A stretch of DNA of 64,000 nt from Berkiella sp964496435 (GCA_964496435.1 CAZBZP010000019.1:14745-78744); one strand, 5' to 3'; counted from the first letter of the stretch, positions 17,524-27,590 are shown. Translations and numbers: made by a program. The notes: generated by a model not told the origin, from the sequence alone.

Positions 17524-19513
17524 GCTGCTCCCTTTGTAGATATTCCTGATAATATACATTGATAGTGTTTGGCGTTTGATTCTTTAGTTGTTCAATTTTA
17601 GGATTAATATTATGGGCAAGTGCTGTTGTCGATACTTCTTGGTTATCATTTACTGCATTTACAAAATGCAGCTTAGATGCATCGCTAAGCTTTGTTTGTT
17701 GTGCCTTTTGAGCAAAGTCTAGGGCTATTTCACTAAAATCTATTCTACCCCAATCTACTCGTTGAATTTCAGCAACTGTTAATGCTCTGCAATTAAGAGC
17801 CTCGCTTTTACCAAAATCAAAACCTAGTTGTAATCTTGCGCCAACTTGAGCCACTCTAGCTAATTTGGAATTAAAGCAACAATAATGGCGTTTCTTTTGA
17901 TGCAAAATTCCTTTTTGAGTTTCTTCAACCAAATAACAAATGCCATTTTGAACTTTAGAGGCTAATGTTTCCTCCTCTTCTGAACACCCTAGTAGTTTTT
18001 TTACAACTCCTTTTCGAGCGCAACATTGTTTGGGTAGCACCTCACATTCGCCTGGTTGACCGACAAAAAATGCTCCTTGCTGACCATCTTGGGTTAAAGA
18101 TTCTTTCGCAAAACTTGTAGCCAAACTTAAAGCGCTCAGCGCCTGTCCAAAGTCATTATTTAGTTCAAATTCTAGTTGATAACCACCCTTGCCAAGGCTT
18201 TCGAGGTCCAACTTAGCTTCTACTAATGCAGACTCGTGGTTAAGAGGACAACGATAACGTTGTTCGTATAGTGTACAAACATTATTTTGAGATTCTTTGC
18301 ATAGGGAGCCAATCTGCTCACATCCTCTGCTTTTGTATTCTTGGCAACTATTTTGATGTTGGCCTCGCAATACGCACTGGTAAGTTGTTTCTTTTTCCCA
18401 GCAATCTCTTTTGACTGAAAGAGCATGCACCCCTTTACCAAATTGACGACTATCTGGCATCCCAAGACAACGACTATCAACTTGTTTACATAATCTTTTA
18501 TTAATTAAAGGTTGAAGCTTCTCAGCACCACTCCAATGTTCCCCAGTAACTTTGGGAGGGATAACAATGGTGGCCTCCCAATGGTGTTGCATCCCGCGAT
18601 ATTGATTACAAAGTGCTTTATTTTTCTTGTTACAATTTGTTTGGGTTAACCCAAAAGCAAATTGATAGCCGTTATTTTGGGAGGGTTCAGCGCCTAGTGT
18701 CGCCTGTACTGATTCTGTTTGCCCACCCCAAAATTCATAAGGTTTTGTTCTTTTAAACTCAACAATAGATCCTGAGGTAAGAGTTCCAAGCGGATTAACT
18801 ACTCTAGATGAGGTATGAAGCGTATTTGGACCATTTCCATCCGATGTTATAACACCACTTAATAAATTGGCGGTGATTGTAACCGAAAATTCATTATGAG
18901 CTGCTGCGTAGAGTGATACATCCTGTTTTCTTTCAAAGGCTTCTTCAAAATCAATTATCAAGCTTTCCTTCACTTTTTGAGTAAAATGATGAACGTTTTC
19001 TTGACAAACATGTTCTTCATAAGAGTAGGTATCAACAGGTATAAGACCCTCCCCTTTGTCATAAAGGCTTTCATTTTGTAACCTTTTGGCATGTAGCAAA
19101 ATGGGCTCATTAGGATTGAGGGTTATCTTTTGGCCATTGAGAAAGCCATCTTGCAACATAGAGTTAATACTTTGGCTCAAGTTTTCATCAGTTTCCTCTT
19201 TTAACTTGCTTTTTTCTTGGCTTATTTCACCATTGATGGAGCTCACCTGCTCTAAATATTGATTAGCAGCGGCTCCATTTATTGAATCTGATGCTTTTGT
19301 CACTAAGCCTTGTGCTGTAGTTTGTCCAAACAGTGGGTTACTGGGATCTTCATGTTGCATAAGATGAGTAAAGATTTCATCCTGGCCAAGATTGGACATA
19401 AATTCGGTGTTTTGTGTTGATTGTTGTAAATCATTTATCCATGGATCGACCGGCTCTAAGCCATAAGATGTTAAGATAAATAAATTAGCTACCATAAATA
19501 AAATCCATCTCAT
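17516..19513 (-). CDS. traN: F-type conjugation protein TraN (mating-pair stabilisation adhesin)
   Basis: 665 aa, signal peptide (MRWILFMVANLFILTSYG), many cysteines between ~165 and ~600, and the TraN C-terminal signature CARKGVVKKLLGC ... RHYCCFNSKLARVAQVGARLQLGFDFGKSEALNCRALTVAEIQRVDWGRIDFSE (shown here as an ordered region, residues ~500-600). TraN is an outer-membrane protein that contacts the recipient surface during mating. The start shares 4 bp with the trbC stop. Identity of the recipient receptor cannot be read from sequence. Confidence 0.94.
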   Translation of the reverse strand: MRWILFMVANLFILTSYGLEPVDPWINDLQQSTQNTEFMSNLGQDEIFTHLMQHEDPSNPLFGQTTAQGLVTKASDSINGAAANQYLEQVSSINGEISQEKSKLKEETDENLSQSINSMLQDGFLNGQKITLNPNEPILLHAKRLQNESLYDKGEGLIPVDTYSYEEHVCQENVHHFTQKVKESLIIDFEEAFERKQDVSLYAAAHNEFSVTITANLLSGVITSDGNGPNTLHTSSRVVNPLGTLTSGSIVEFKRTKPYEFWGGQTESVQATLGAEPSQNNGYQFAFGLTQTNCNKKNKALCNQYRGMQHHWEATIVIPPKVTGEHWSGAEKLQPLINKRLCKQVDSRCLGMPDSRQFGKGVHALSVKRDCWEKETTYQCVLRGQHQNSCQEYKSRGCEQIGSLCKESQNNVCTLYEQRYRCPLNHESALVEAKLDLESLGKGGYQLEFELNNDFGQALSALSLATSFAKESLTQDGQQGAFFVGQPGECEVLPKQCCARKGVVKKLLGCSEEEETLASKVQNGICYLVEETQKGILHQKKRHYCCFNSKLARVAQVGARLQLGFDFGKSEALNCRALTVAEIQRVDWGRIDFSEIALDFAQKAQQTKLSDASKLHFVNAVNDNQEVSTTALAHNINPKIEQLKNQTPNTINVYYQEYLQREQHD

Positions 19514-20037
19514 CTATTTAGCCTGGTTAGATAATTTTGCACCAAATCGCCTAGCTCGCCTTGCTCTTTGATTTTATTCAGTGCATAAGCCAAGCCAACA
19601 TCACCATAAACCACATCATGTGTGGGGATCTCACAAGCCTTTTTGGTACAAGGTTGAAGCGCATTCTTAGTAATGAGCACGGCTGGTACGGTATTGATTG
19701 CAAAGCGCTGGAAAGCCGTGGGATCAATCACTACACTCCTTGCACCCTCACCCCATATTTTATTGGTATAAGCTAGGGTTTGAGGTAACGAATTATCTTT
19801 AAGTCCCCGTAGGACCAAGATCCCGCCTGCCTTTTTAGCTTGCTCTGACCATTGAAGTAGCGAGGTTCTTGGCATACCTAGTGACACAAAAATTAAAAGC
19901 TGAGTTTCGTTTTCTACAGAGCTCTCTACATTGGTGCTGCTCGCCTCATTTGGGCATTGCTGTGTTGTACTTTCAGTTGAAAAACCCAAAGCGTGGATCC
20001 CAAAAAGGAAAATGAGCAACATGATTTTATTAACCAA
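19510..20037 (-). CDS. trbC: F-type pilin assembly protein TrbC
   Basis: 175 aa. Signal peptide at the N-terminus, then LLIFVSLGMPRTSLLQWSEQA, the conserved opening of TrbC, followed by GGILVLRGLKDNS and a VIDPTAFQRFAINTVPAVLI segment of the thioredoxin-like fold. TrbC is a periplasmic protein needed for F-pilus assembly and partners with TraW. It overlaps traU (8 bp) upstream and traN (4 bp) downstream. Confidence 0.94.
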   Translation of the reverse strand: MVNKIMLLIFLFGIHALGFSTESTTQQCPNEASSTNVESSVENETQLLIFVSLGMPRTSLLQWSEQAKKAGGILVLRGLKDNSLPQTLAYTNKIWGEGARSVVIDPTAFQRFAINTVPAVLITKNALQPCTKKACEIPTHDVVYGDVGLAYALNKIKEQGELGDLVQNYLTRLNR

Positions 20038-21031
20038 GGCAACAACTCCTTTTTCGCCAAATAAGATAAGTAAAATTTTCTCCTTTAATAGGAAATTCTC
20101 GCCCTGCTTCCCATGGCACAGAGCTTCGCCCCATAGGATTGCAAGGAAAAGGTTCTTTGCTCATCCCTGGGATGGGATATACCATTTGGGTACGATATTG
20201 AGCTTTTCGCCAAATCGGTTGGTAAAAAGTATGACAGAGGGCCTTTTGCCCCATACTGCCTGTGAGTGTTCCTGTTCTGTGCATTCTAAAAAGGACTCGA
20301 CTTGTTAAAAGTAGACTCGCTTGAACGCCACTTACATGAGCACCAACATGGCCAGTCAACGGAAATACACTCCCTTGACAACCACTGCACCAATACAAAG
20401 CATCAAATCCCAATCCAATAGAGGCTTTGGCACAATCGGCAGCGCAAGCCACTTGTGCTATAGGGTTAGCATAAAGCAAGACTTCAGGATTCAAAATGGC
20501 GGATAATTCATCATCATTCCAGGTGGGATCGACTTCTGATAAATAAGCTAAGTCAAAAGTTTCTTTAGAAACACAGCCTGATGACTCTTCAAGTATTTCC
20601 AACCAATATAAAAGCGGATAAAGATAATAATGAACATGATAAAAACTAGTATTCTCCCCCGATGATATGGCATCCACTGCTCCACCAAATACCGACAAAC
20701 CTGGATCAACCTGAAGTCCGCCAAGGCTTGAAAAGCAAAAAGGCTGACGCGCGACTTCTACTAAGCGCAATGGTTCCCAAAAGCTAAATGAGATACCGAC
20801 TTTGGGTGGCATTCCTGGGCAAGTGCAAATTGGGCTAGGTAAATCTTTTTCTGAAACTTCCGGTGTAGCCTTTGGTGAGCCATCAAGCAAAGTTAATTGG
20901 CCAAGCTCTATAGGAAAAAAGCATTTCCAACAGACATCGGTAATTGGGTTTAAAAACTTACCCTGACAGAGATTTCCACCAAGCGTAATGCTTTGCCAAA
21001 ATATTAATAGAAATGCGATACAGGTTCTCAT
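20030..21031 (-). CDS. traU: F-type conjugation protein TraU
   Basis: 333 aa with a signal peptide (MRTCIAFLLIFWQSITLG) and the TraU pattern CQGKFLNPITDVCWKCFFPI, then CTCPGMPPKVGISFSFWEPLRLVEVAR and LNPEVLLYANPIAQVACAADC. These cysteine-rich blocks are characteristic. TraU is periplasmic and required for pilus assembly and DNA transfer. ATGA overlap with the traW stop indicates coupling. Confidence 0.95.
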   Translation of the reverse strand: MRTCIAFLLIFWQSITLGGNLCQGKFLNPITDVCWKCFFPIELGQLTLLDGSPKATPEVSEKDLPSPICTCPGMPPKVGISFSFWEPLRLVEVARQPFCFSSLGGLQVDPGLSVFGGAVDAISSGENTSFYHVHYYLYPLLYWLEILEESSGCVSKETFDLAYLSEVDPTWNDDELSAILNPEVLLYANPIAQVACAADCAKASIGLGFDALYWCSGCQGSVFPLTGHVGAHVSGVQASLLLTSRVLFRMHRTGTLTGSMGQKALCHTFYQPIWRKAQYRTQMVYPIPGMSKEPFPCNPMGRSSVPWEAGREFPIKGENFTYLIWRKRSCCLG

Positions 21032-21648
21032 GTGTTAACCTGCAATTCTTCAATCAAAAGCTGCTTATCTTGTTGTTGAATTCGCGCTGGAACCTGTTTG
21101 ATCATAAATCGTTTACAGATAACACCTTGTTGGTCAAAGAAAACTTCGCGATTATGTTCCTTCCTTAAGGACATAACAGGCCCTTTTATCAAAATAATTG
21201 TGGACTTCCCAAAAGTTTTTTCTTGTCTGAGCGCCCATTCAATCTGGCTATTATCATCTCCATCAATAATTAATAAGGGTTTTGAAAGATTTACATGATC
21301 TAATGGGTTTAAAATATTGCCCTTCTTATGAATTAATTGGCCTTGGTGGTCATATAAATTTTCGGTGATGGTAATCGAAGGATTAAAGAAGTACTTTCGT
21401 TCATGAACTGTCTTAGTAATCCCAGTTACGGGCTTAGGTCTTTCAATAGAAGATTGAGCTCGCGCTTTCATTGTTTTCTCTAATTCACCTAGTTTGCCAG
21501 TTTTTTGCATTGTGCTTAATTTAGCCTCAATCACCTGCACCAAATCTTGCTCACCAATTGGATAGGTTTTGCCATGCACTCCCAAGGTTTTAGCCATCAC
21601 ACATTGACTACCAAATAGGGATAGCGCGAGCAATAATATTGTTCTCAT
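21028..21648 (-). CDS. traW: F-type conjugation protein TraW
   Basis: 206 aa from the ATG at 21648, chosen because it begins a signal peptide (MRTILLLALSLFGSQCVMA); the longer frame only reads through the upstream peptidase gene. Then LGVHGKTYPIGEQDLVQVIEAKL, the typical mature TraW start, a charged linker, and a C-terminal thioredoxin-like part (LLIIDGDDNSQIEWAL, then PARI). TraW is periplasmic and acts with TrbC and TraU in pilus assembly. The start lies inside the signal peptidase gene (41-bp overlap). Confidence 0.92.
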   Translation of the reverse strand: MRTILLLALSLFGSQCVMAKTLGVHGKTYPIGEQDLVQVIEAKLSTMQKTGKLGELEKTMKARAQSSIERPKPVTGITKTVHERKYFFNPSITITENLYDHQGQLIHKKGNILNPLDHVNLSKPLLIIDGDDNSQIEWALRQEKTFGKSTIILIKGPVMSLRKEHNREVFFDQQGVICKRFMIKQVPARIQQQDKQLLIEELQVNT

Positions 21649-22069
21649 GGATCCAACCCATTGCCTCATATCGACTATCCAATGAATTTTTGCCTGTTCC
21701 ATGCACATAGAGATAACCTTTTGGAATAATGCCCGTTGCCCCTTTAGCCAATGCTTGCCCTTTACCATTAAATGGTTTTGCCAAGCCCATTGATTGGCCA
21801 TTGATAAAATACTCACCTTTACTCTCTTCCACCTTATCCCCTGAAACTCCGGTCACTTGCTTAATACTTTCTTTAATAAATGCGTATTTACTTACATTAT
21901 CAGCTTTTCTTTTAAAAAGAATATAATCACCCTTTTTCACCACCCCTGAATGGGTGAGATAAAAAACTCTAGGCATCACTGAGTCAGTAACAGTAAATCT
22001 AAGAGGGAGAAAAATTCCTGCTATCAAACAAAAAAATAGAAACTTGAATCGATACAGAACATTAATCAT
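21608..22069 (-). CDS. Conjugative signal peptidase TraF/TrhF (S26 family)
   Basis: 153 aa from the ATG at 22069, chosen for the compact MINVLYRFKFLFFCLIAGIF membrane anchor. Serine protease motifs of the S26 family are present: S30 in DSVMPRV (the usual S-x-x-P is here S-V-M-P), K70 in ESIKQVTGVSGD, and a GYLYVHGTGKNSLDSRYEAMG box near the end. It probably matures the pilin TraA, or circularises it as in RP4/Ti TraF-type systems; which applies is unknown. F itself relies on host LepB, so this resembles the R27/SXT-type operons. Overlaps trbI by 8 bp. Confidence 0.88.
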   Translation of the reverse strand: MINVLYRFKFLFFCLIAGIFLPLRFTVTDSVMPRVFYLTHSGVVKKGDYILFKRKADNVSKYAFIKESIKQVTGVSGDKVEESKGEYFINGQSMGLAKPFNGKGQALAKGATGIIPKGYLYVHGTGKNSLDSRYEAMGWIHENNIIARAIPIW

Positions 22070-22421
22070 GTTGATCAGTCGACGTTTCAATAAATAAATG
22101 TGCCAATACCTTATCAGTTTCATCCCGTGCCCCTTCTAATACGACATCTTTAATAAGTATGGTCTTGCCAGTTTCATCAGATAACGCTCGCAATACTTTG
22201 CCAAATTTTATCGAAAATTGATTTAATGCCTTTTTTTGCTTCTCTTCGTCTAAACCCTGTTCGGCTATCTGTAACAAACCTTCTTTCATCACTTTTTGAA
22301 AATCAATCACAATAATTTCATTAGTCGGGGGAGTATTTTTAAGATGGTACAAAGCAAGGATGCTGATACTAACCAAGCATTGTAGAAGTAACAGACACAA
22401 TAACTTAATTGCTTTTTCCAC
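22062..22421 (-). CDS. trbI: TrbI-like pilus assembly protein (F-type)
   Basis: 119 aa: one N-terminal membrane anchor (LLCLLLLQCLVSISILALYHL), then a periplasmic domain beginning IIVIDFQKVMKEGL and ending KTILIKDVVLEGARDETDKVLAHL. This is the outline of F-type TrbI, an inner-membrane-anchored protein affecting pilus outgrowth and retraction. Located between traC and the peptidase gene, as in related systems. Overlaps traC by 17 bp. Confidence 0.82.
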   Translation of the reverse strand: MEKAIKLLCLLLLQCLVSISILALYHLKNTPPTNEIIVIDFQKVMKEGLLQIAEQGLDEEKQKKALNQFSIKFGKVLRALSDETGKTILIKDVVLEGARDETDKVLAHLFIETSTDQHD

Positions 22422-24843
22422 GCTGGGCCTCTTTTGCCACCAATGCGATGGCCTCTGGTAATGAATAGCCTTTCTCTCGTAGGTTATGCACAGCTTGATA
22501 TTCTTGCGCTTTGGACGAATAAAGAATTTGTGAAAATGGATCTAAGATTAATCTGCCAACGGCATACCAATTATCACCACAAATCATCATTTCCGAATAA
22601 CGACCATTTACCGTTCTTAAGGATTTCATTAATTTTTCTTGATAAGGATCGACTTTTTTCTGTCCCTTTTCGATAAACCTATCGATAGATTCGCCTTTTT
22701 GTTGCAACATAATTAGCCAGTCAGAAATTCTGAATGAAATCTCTCCTGCTTGGCTGCTGAAAAAATCGCTGATATCTTGGGTACCGAGCATAATTGAGCC
22801 ATTATGTTTACGGGCTCGACGAGCAAAAGCTTGAATAAACTCAGTTACCCGACAGCCATTGAGCAATGCCCATACTTCATCCATCACACACATCTTGCGT
22901 TGGTTTCTGTCGCCCAAGAACAATGCGTTACTGACACGATGTAGATAAGCCAGTAAAACTACGGTTTGTAAATCTTTAGCACTTTCAAGATTATCCAGTT
23001 CAAGTAACACATAGGGATTATCAAAATTAACGGTATTTTTTCCATTCCATAAGCGGCCATACATCCCCTGCGAGGTATAGGGGAACAGCATACGGCCTAA
23101 TTCTTTCGCTACCAGATCTTCGGTTTGGCTTTCAAGCCAATTGGCTATGAGGGTAATAGTCGTATTTGATCCATATTCATTCCAGACGGAAGTTATTGCT
23201 TCTTCAATGAAGCTGTCTTCAATATCGGTAGCATCTCGCTTTTTCAGTGCCATATTAGTAATCAATGGCTTTAGCATTTTTAAATCATCTTCAGATAATG
23301 ATTCCAAATCACTAAAGGGATTGATGCAAATATGGGCATTCGGAGCAAAATCAATCAGCTGGCCTCCAACCAGTTCACAGGTTTTCTGAGCTGAACGACC
23401 AATATCAATAACCCAGACCCTACCTCCACTCGCTAAAATGGATAGTTGTAACTCTTGCATCACGACTGATTTACCACTACCTGGCTTGCCTACGACACAA
23501 ATATTAAAATTGCCGCCGGCTTTTTCGTTATGATATGGATCCCACCCAAATAATTGTCCCCTTCTGCCTACTAAAAGAAGACTGGGATCGGGGGTACCCT
23601 TTGATTCGCCAATGATTGGTAATAGCTGTGAAGCTGATGAATGTAACATCGTTTTAGCAAAGCCAAGGTTATGCATCGCATCCAACCAATTCTTGTTTAA
23701 ACTCATGGGCAGGCTTGCCAACCAAACCGGCAATGTTGTATACAGAGTTGGTTTTAATTTCCAACCATTAAGTGAAAATAAATTTTCAGCTGCATGAACT
23801 GCTCTTTCACCCTCTCCACATTTACAATACAAAACCAAAGTATGCATCACCCATATAAATTTTTCGCCCAAAGCAATTTTTCGATTAATATTTTCCCATT
23901 CTTGAGTTACATAACCCGTTATCGGTAGGAAACGGCGGATGGGACTGTCATGAAGTCTGCGCCAACGAGTGCTTTTGAGGGTTGCCCTATCTCGTTGTCT
24001 GGTTTGGGATGGGAAATAAATTGAAAATGAAAAGTAAAATGGGCTGCATAGACTTTGGTTGATATGGAATAAATCCCCAATTAAGCTTTGCATGCCCCAT
24101 AAAGGCCATTGTTGAGGGTATTGTTCTACCACCAAAGGCCTAACTTCAAATTCTTCACCTACTTGTAGAAAATTTGATTTGATATCAATTGGTTTAGGTT
24201 GCCCACTGATTTGAACGTTCAGCGTATCATTTGGATTCCAAATGACATTCTCCACTCTTATTTGTTCGTTTGGGGTGACCCATTCCCGCATTAAAGCAAT
24301 AAATTCGTCAACTTCTACAATCTTATAAGGCACTCCTAACGTTCTAAGCGCACTGAGCAGCTGCTCACGGACAATAAGAATTTCTCTAAGTGATTTCTCG
24401 GTATCCTCTTTGTCGAATATGACAGAAAAATATAATCTAAAATCGCGCAATAGCACCGATTCATCAGGTAGTAAGCTTTTGTAGGAAGAATATGATAAAT
24501 GTTCGGTCCTTGCTTTAGTCAAATACTCAAAAATAGAATTATTGTTTTGACGCGATTGACTCCATTTATCTAAAATTGGACTAATTTTAGTTGACGCAAA
24601 TAGGTGCACTTGTAAAATACAACCTTCTGGGAATCCCGTTACTAAAAGATTATTAATTAGCTTAAGAACTTCTTCGTTAGCCCCAGTTAAAGGATTGCTT
24701 TCTATACAAAAACTAATGGTATCTTTGTTATAGAAAAGCTGATGTTCTTCATCATATGCATCATATGGCAACTCTTCATGTAATACATGCTCAAATGGGG
24801 AAAAATGAGAGGGTTTATCAAATAAACCTTTCAACTTTATCAT
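22405..24843 (-). CDS. traC: Type IV secretion ATPase TraC (VirB4 family)
   Basis: 812 aa. N-terminal TraC_F domain (to ~430), then the ATPase core with Walker A GKPGSGKSVV near residue 450, Walker B-like region MCVMDEVWALLNG, and RRARKHNGSIMLGTQDISDF as the sensor/Q-motif region. TraC is the cytoplasmic ATPase that powers pilus assembly in F-type systems. Length matches the family. Overlaps traV by 4 bp. Confidence 0.96.
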   Translation of the reverse strand: MIKLKGLFDKPSHFSPFEHVLHEELPYDAYDEEHQLFYNKDTISFCIESNPLTGANEEVLKLINNLLVTGFPEGCILQVHLFASTKISPILDKWSQSRQNNNSIFEYLTKARTEHLSYSSYKSLLPDESVLLRDFRLYFSVIFDKEDTEKSLREILIVREQLLSALRTLGVPYKIVEVDEFIALMREWVTPNEQIRVENVIWNPNDTLNVQISGQPKPIDIKSNFLQVGEEFEVRPLVVEQYPQQWPLWGMQSLIGDLFHINQSLCSPFYFSFSIYFPSQTRQRDRATLKSTRWRRLHDSPIRRFLPITGYVTQEWENINRKIALGEKFIWVMHTLVLYCKCGEGERAVHAAENLFSLNGWKLKPTLYTTLPVWLASLPMSLNKNWLDAMHNLGFAKTMLHSSASQLLPIIGESKGTPDPSLLLVGRRGQLFGWDPYHNEKAGGNFNICVVGKPGSGKSVVMQELQLSILASGGRVWVIDIGRSAQKTCELVGGQLIDFAPNAHICINPFSDLESLSEDDLKMLKPLITNMALKKRDATDIEDSFIEEAITSVWNEYGSNTTITLIANWLESQTEDLVAKELGRMLFPYTSQGMYGRLWNGKNTVNFDNPYVLLELDNLESAKDLQTVVLLAYLHRVSNALFLGDRNQRKMCVMDEVWALLNGCRVTEFIQAFARRARKHNGSIMLGTQDISDFFSSQAGEISFRISDWLIMLQQKGESIDRFIEKGQKKVDPYQEKLMKSLRTVNGRYSEMMICGDNWYAVGRLILDPFSQILYSSKAQEYQAVHNLREKGYSLPEAIALVAKEAQRGKSN

Positions 24844-25175
24844 GATTTAGATAGCTCCCATTGAGCAGGGTTAACAACAGCTGTAAGTCGCCCGGGTTCA
24901 TGAAAAACTCCCTCATCATCCTCAAAAGGGGCAACCCATACACTTAAAACCTCTTCTTTAGATCGTCGAAGTGATTTTCCTTTAGTTGCCAATATGGTTT
25001 TATCGATAGACTTATTTTTTGGGATGATCCCTTTATCAACCATATTATTGACTTCACTGATACTCTTACATTGCACACCAGGGGTACCAGGACAATCAAA
25101 TTGACCTCTCAAAGAAGTTGTGCAACCAGTAAGACTAAATAAAGGTAAAAAGATAAGAAGAGATCGTGTTTTCAT
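24840..25175 (-). CDS. traV: TraV lipoprotein, outer-membrane core complex
   Basis: 111 aa. Lipoprotein signal with lipobox LTGC at 16-19, then the TraV signature FDCPGTPGVQCKSISEVNNMV. TraV (VirB7 analogue) anchors TraK and TraB to the outer membrane. Shorter than F TraV (171 aa), which is common outside the F group. Nine bases separate it from traB. Confidence 0.9.
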   Translation of the reverse strand: MKTRSLLIFLPLFSLTGCTTSLRGQFDCPGTPGVQCKSISEVNNMVDKGIIPKNKSIDKTILATKGKSLRRSKEEVLSVWVAPFEDDEGVFHEPGRLTAVVNPAQWELSKS

Positions 25176-25184
25176 TTTGATTCC

Positions 25185-26348
25185 TTAAAGTTTTAACCCA
25201 TCCAGAGCAAGACCTTTGGTAAAAACAACGGTCACTTCTCTACCTGCAGCTACTTGGATCACTGGTTGGTATTGTTCTGCGCGTTCGATAAAGTATTTTT
25301 GTAAGCGATCAGCCCCTTCCCCTACTCCGCTATAAGCACCTGATTTGAGCACATCTGCCCCCGTCGTGGTTGTCGTAGCACCTAAAGGAGATATTGAGGT
25401 TGTACCTAAAGATTGAGACATCCCATTACCAAGCCCAGCTATTGTGCCAGCAAAAAAGCTATTCCAAAGTAAATCGCCTTCTCTTCTGATTACTTTTCCT
25501 CTAACGCCATCTTTACCATCTTCGCCAGCAATATAGCCCTCTAAGGTAGACTCAAAAATTCTTCCATTTTTTAGAGTACAGCTCATTCGCTCAGTTCTGA
25601 TGTAAGCTCTTTCGCTTGAAATATCGCCATGCGCTGCAGCTACAATATGACAGTCTTGAATATTGGCCCTGGCATAGTTTGGCAAAACCCCAATATCAAC
25701 AAGCCGCAAAAGTACCGGCCTAGGCTCACCTTGAGAAGTGATACTTGCAGAAGCATCAACGCCACCTAAAATAATAGCCCGCGCAAAAGTGCCTGAGGGG
25801 AGATAATTGTTTTTAAGGTTTTTATTCTTATCCGCAAGTTTTAATGACGTTGAAAAAATAGCAGGATAACCCATCACCCCATTTTGGGGTTCACTATATG
25901 CATTTTCTTGGGGTGGCCAAGTATTATTAGCGTGAACATATTTTGCTGCTCCCTGCTCCGCAAAATCACTGCTAGTCGTATCAACAGAAGCAGTAGCATG
26001 CAAAGTAGACATCTCTTGAATCTTTTGAGTGAGCTCAGATAGAACTTGCTGTTGGCCTTTTGCCAACTCCTCCATTTGTGAGCGTTGGTTCTCTATTTGC
26101 TTTTCAAGCTCGCTATTTCTTTTTTCTGAGATTGACAGCTTGCTTTCCATTCTCTGCATCCATACACCACTATCATCGATATTTTTAGTGACAGAAGGGA
26201 TCGAATGGATCATTGATTTTTTCTCTGAGCTCTTGTTGTCCTTGCCAACTGTCCAAGATAAAAAGCCATGAATGATTAACGTTAATGCCGCTAAAATTCC
26301 CAAAAAGAGGGCAACTTGTTTGATTCTAACTAATTGGGTTTCAGTCAT
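25185..26348 (-). CDS. traB: TraB, VirB10-like core complex protein
   Basis: 387 aa. Short cytosolic N-terminus, one membrane helix (~12-33), coiled coil (~50-110), then the VirB10/TrbI beta-barrel domain: LPSGTFARAIILGGVDAS, PVLLRLVDIGVLPN, then VRGKVIRREGDLLWNSFFAGTIAGLG. It spans the envelope and links the inner-membrane machinery to TraV/TraK. Shares one base with traK. Confidence 0.95.
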   Translation of the reverse strand: MTETQLVRIKQVALFLGILAALTLIIHGFLSWTVGKDNKSSEKKSMIHSIPSVTKNIDDSGVWMQRMESKLSISEKRNSELEKQIENQRSQMEELAKGQQQVLSELTQKIQEMSTLHATASVDTTSSDFAEQGAAKYVHANNTWPPQENAYSEPQNGVMGYPAIFSTSLKLADKNKNLKNNYLPSGTFARAIILGGVDASASITSQGEPRPVLLRLVDIGVLPNYARANIQDCHIVAAAHGDISSERAYIRTERMSCTLKNGRIFESTLEGYIAGEDGKDGVRGKVIRREGDLLWNSFFAGTIAGLGNGMSQSLGTTSISPLGATTTTTGADVLKSGAYSGVGEGADRLQKYFIERAEQYQPVIQVAAGREVTVVFTKGLALDGLKL

Positions 26349-27028
26349 TAGGCACCATAAACCAAATATACTTCCGTAGCTTCACCAGGCACTAAATCTC
26401 TTTTTGCTAATGCAATTGCTTTTATATTCTGCTCTTTTAATTCATCTTCATTAAGGGTAATTATGGTATCCGTTTTATTTTTAATAGCGATAACTTTCCC
26501 CTTGAACTTCCCTTGATACATCATGAGTTCCTTTTTTTCTAAACCATTAACCTCTTCTTGATTATCAGCCATGTTTTCAACCACATACCCAGGGACAGAA
26601 TCTCTTTTACTCATTGCTTTAACTAATTGAAATATATTTGTCTCATATGATGGTAATTTTTCATTATCTTTTTCATGTTTTTGCTGTTCATAGGCCAAAG
26701 CAAGGGTATCTGCAGGGACGTTTGTAGGTTTTAACGATAACGCAATAGTTTTACCAAGCTCTGTGGTAACAAACAAAGTGAATGCATCTTGATTTCCAGG
26801 ATGGGGCATAATGAAAATTTGACCATTTTCTTCATCCTTTTCTAAAGTAAAATCATTGGTTGCGCTTTTAATGTCCTTGATACGATCTGACTGAACATAA
26901 ATACGAGTTAATTCTCTTTGAGATATTATTCCATGGGCTGTTAGTCCATCACTTACATTGATTGTATGCATGGCGAATGTCGAAGAAGATAAAATAAAAA
27001 GTAACCCTATACTAAATATTTTTTTCAT
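26348..27028 (-). CDS. traK: TraK, VirB9-like core complex protein
   Basis: 226 aa from the ATG at 27028 (GGGAGGAG ribosome site; the longer frame to 27049 adds seven residues before the signal peptide). Signal peptide KKIFSIGLLFILSSSTFA, then HTINVSDGLTAHGIISQRELTRIYV, the TraK/secretin-like N-domain pattern. TraK is the periplasmic/outer-membrane component that binds TraV and TraB. Confidence 0.92.
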   Translation of the reverse strand: MKKIFSIGLLFILSSSTFAMHTINVSDGLTAHGIISQRELTRIYVQSDRIKDIKSATNDFTLEKDEENGQIFIMPHPGNQDAFTLFVTTELGKTIALSLKPTNVPADTLALAYEQQKHEKDNEKLPSYETNIFQLVKAMSKRDSVPGYVVENMADNQEEVNGLEKKELMMYQGKFKGKVIAIKNKTDTIITLNEDELKEQNIKAIALAKRDLVPGEATEVYLVYGA

Positions 27029-27581
27029 CGCGCTCCTCCCTAAATTCAACTAACTGCAATTTCCCATAATTCATCTGGTAGATAAGCGTAAATGCGGTTT
27101 TTTGTTGAGATATCTTTTCTCTTGCAACCCAAGTGGTCAAATCACCTATTGCTTTAACTCTTAATGCATTCTCATCGACCTCAAAACCAATTGGAGTAAA
27201 CATTTTGGTTATGTTTTTCTTCTTTAATAGCTCTTCTTCCTCTATCAGCTGTGCTTTAATTTCGCCATAGCCACTAGGGTGGACATAATTTAGCAGTAGA
27301 TCTCGCCGACCTGGTGCTGTTTGGGGGGTTACATTCAACGTTGAAAGCAATAGATACTGGCTCATCTCTTTAAGATAACCAGAGGATACTTTATTGGGTT
27401 TCACCCAAAACTCTTCACCGCTGGTTGGCCACATCAAAACAACTCGCTCAGAGCCGACCAGATGATTAATACCTATAGACAGTACAGCGTTGGTCACAAG
27501 TGAAGCGCCTAAGGCAATAGTCATAACATTCTTCTTGACTAGCAATTCTCTAATCTTTGAATCTCTAACAGCCTTAAGCAT
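27012..27581 (-). CDS. traE: TraE, VirB5/8-like inner-membrane protein
   Basis: 189 aa with one N-terminal membrane helix (~18-40) and a periplasmic domain containing GEEFWVKPNKVSSGYLKEMSQYLL and LLNYVHPSGYGEIKAQL, typical of TraE. Needed for pilus assembly; it has the VirB8-like arrangement. Overlaps traK by 17 bp. Confidence 0.93.
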   Translation of the reverse strand: MLKAVRDSKIRELLVKKNVMTIALGASLVTNAVLSIGINHLVGSERVVLMWPTSGEEFWVKPNKVSSGYLKEMSQYLLLSTLNVTPQTAPGRRDLLLNYVHPSGYGEIKAQLIEEEELLKKKNITKMFTPIGFEVDENALRVKAIGDLTTWVAREKISQQKTAFTLIYQMNYGKLQLVEFREERDEKNI

Positions 27582-27590
27582 TATTGAACC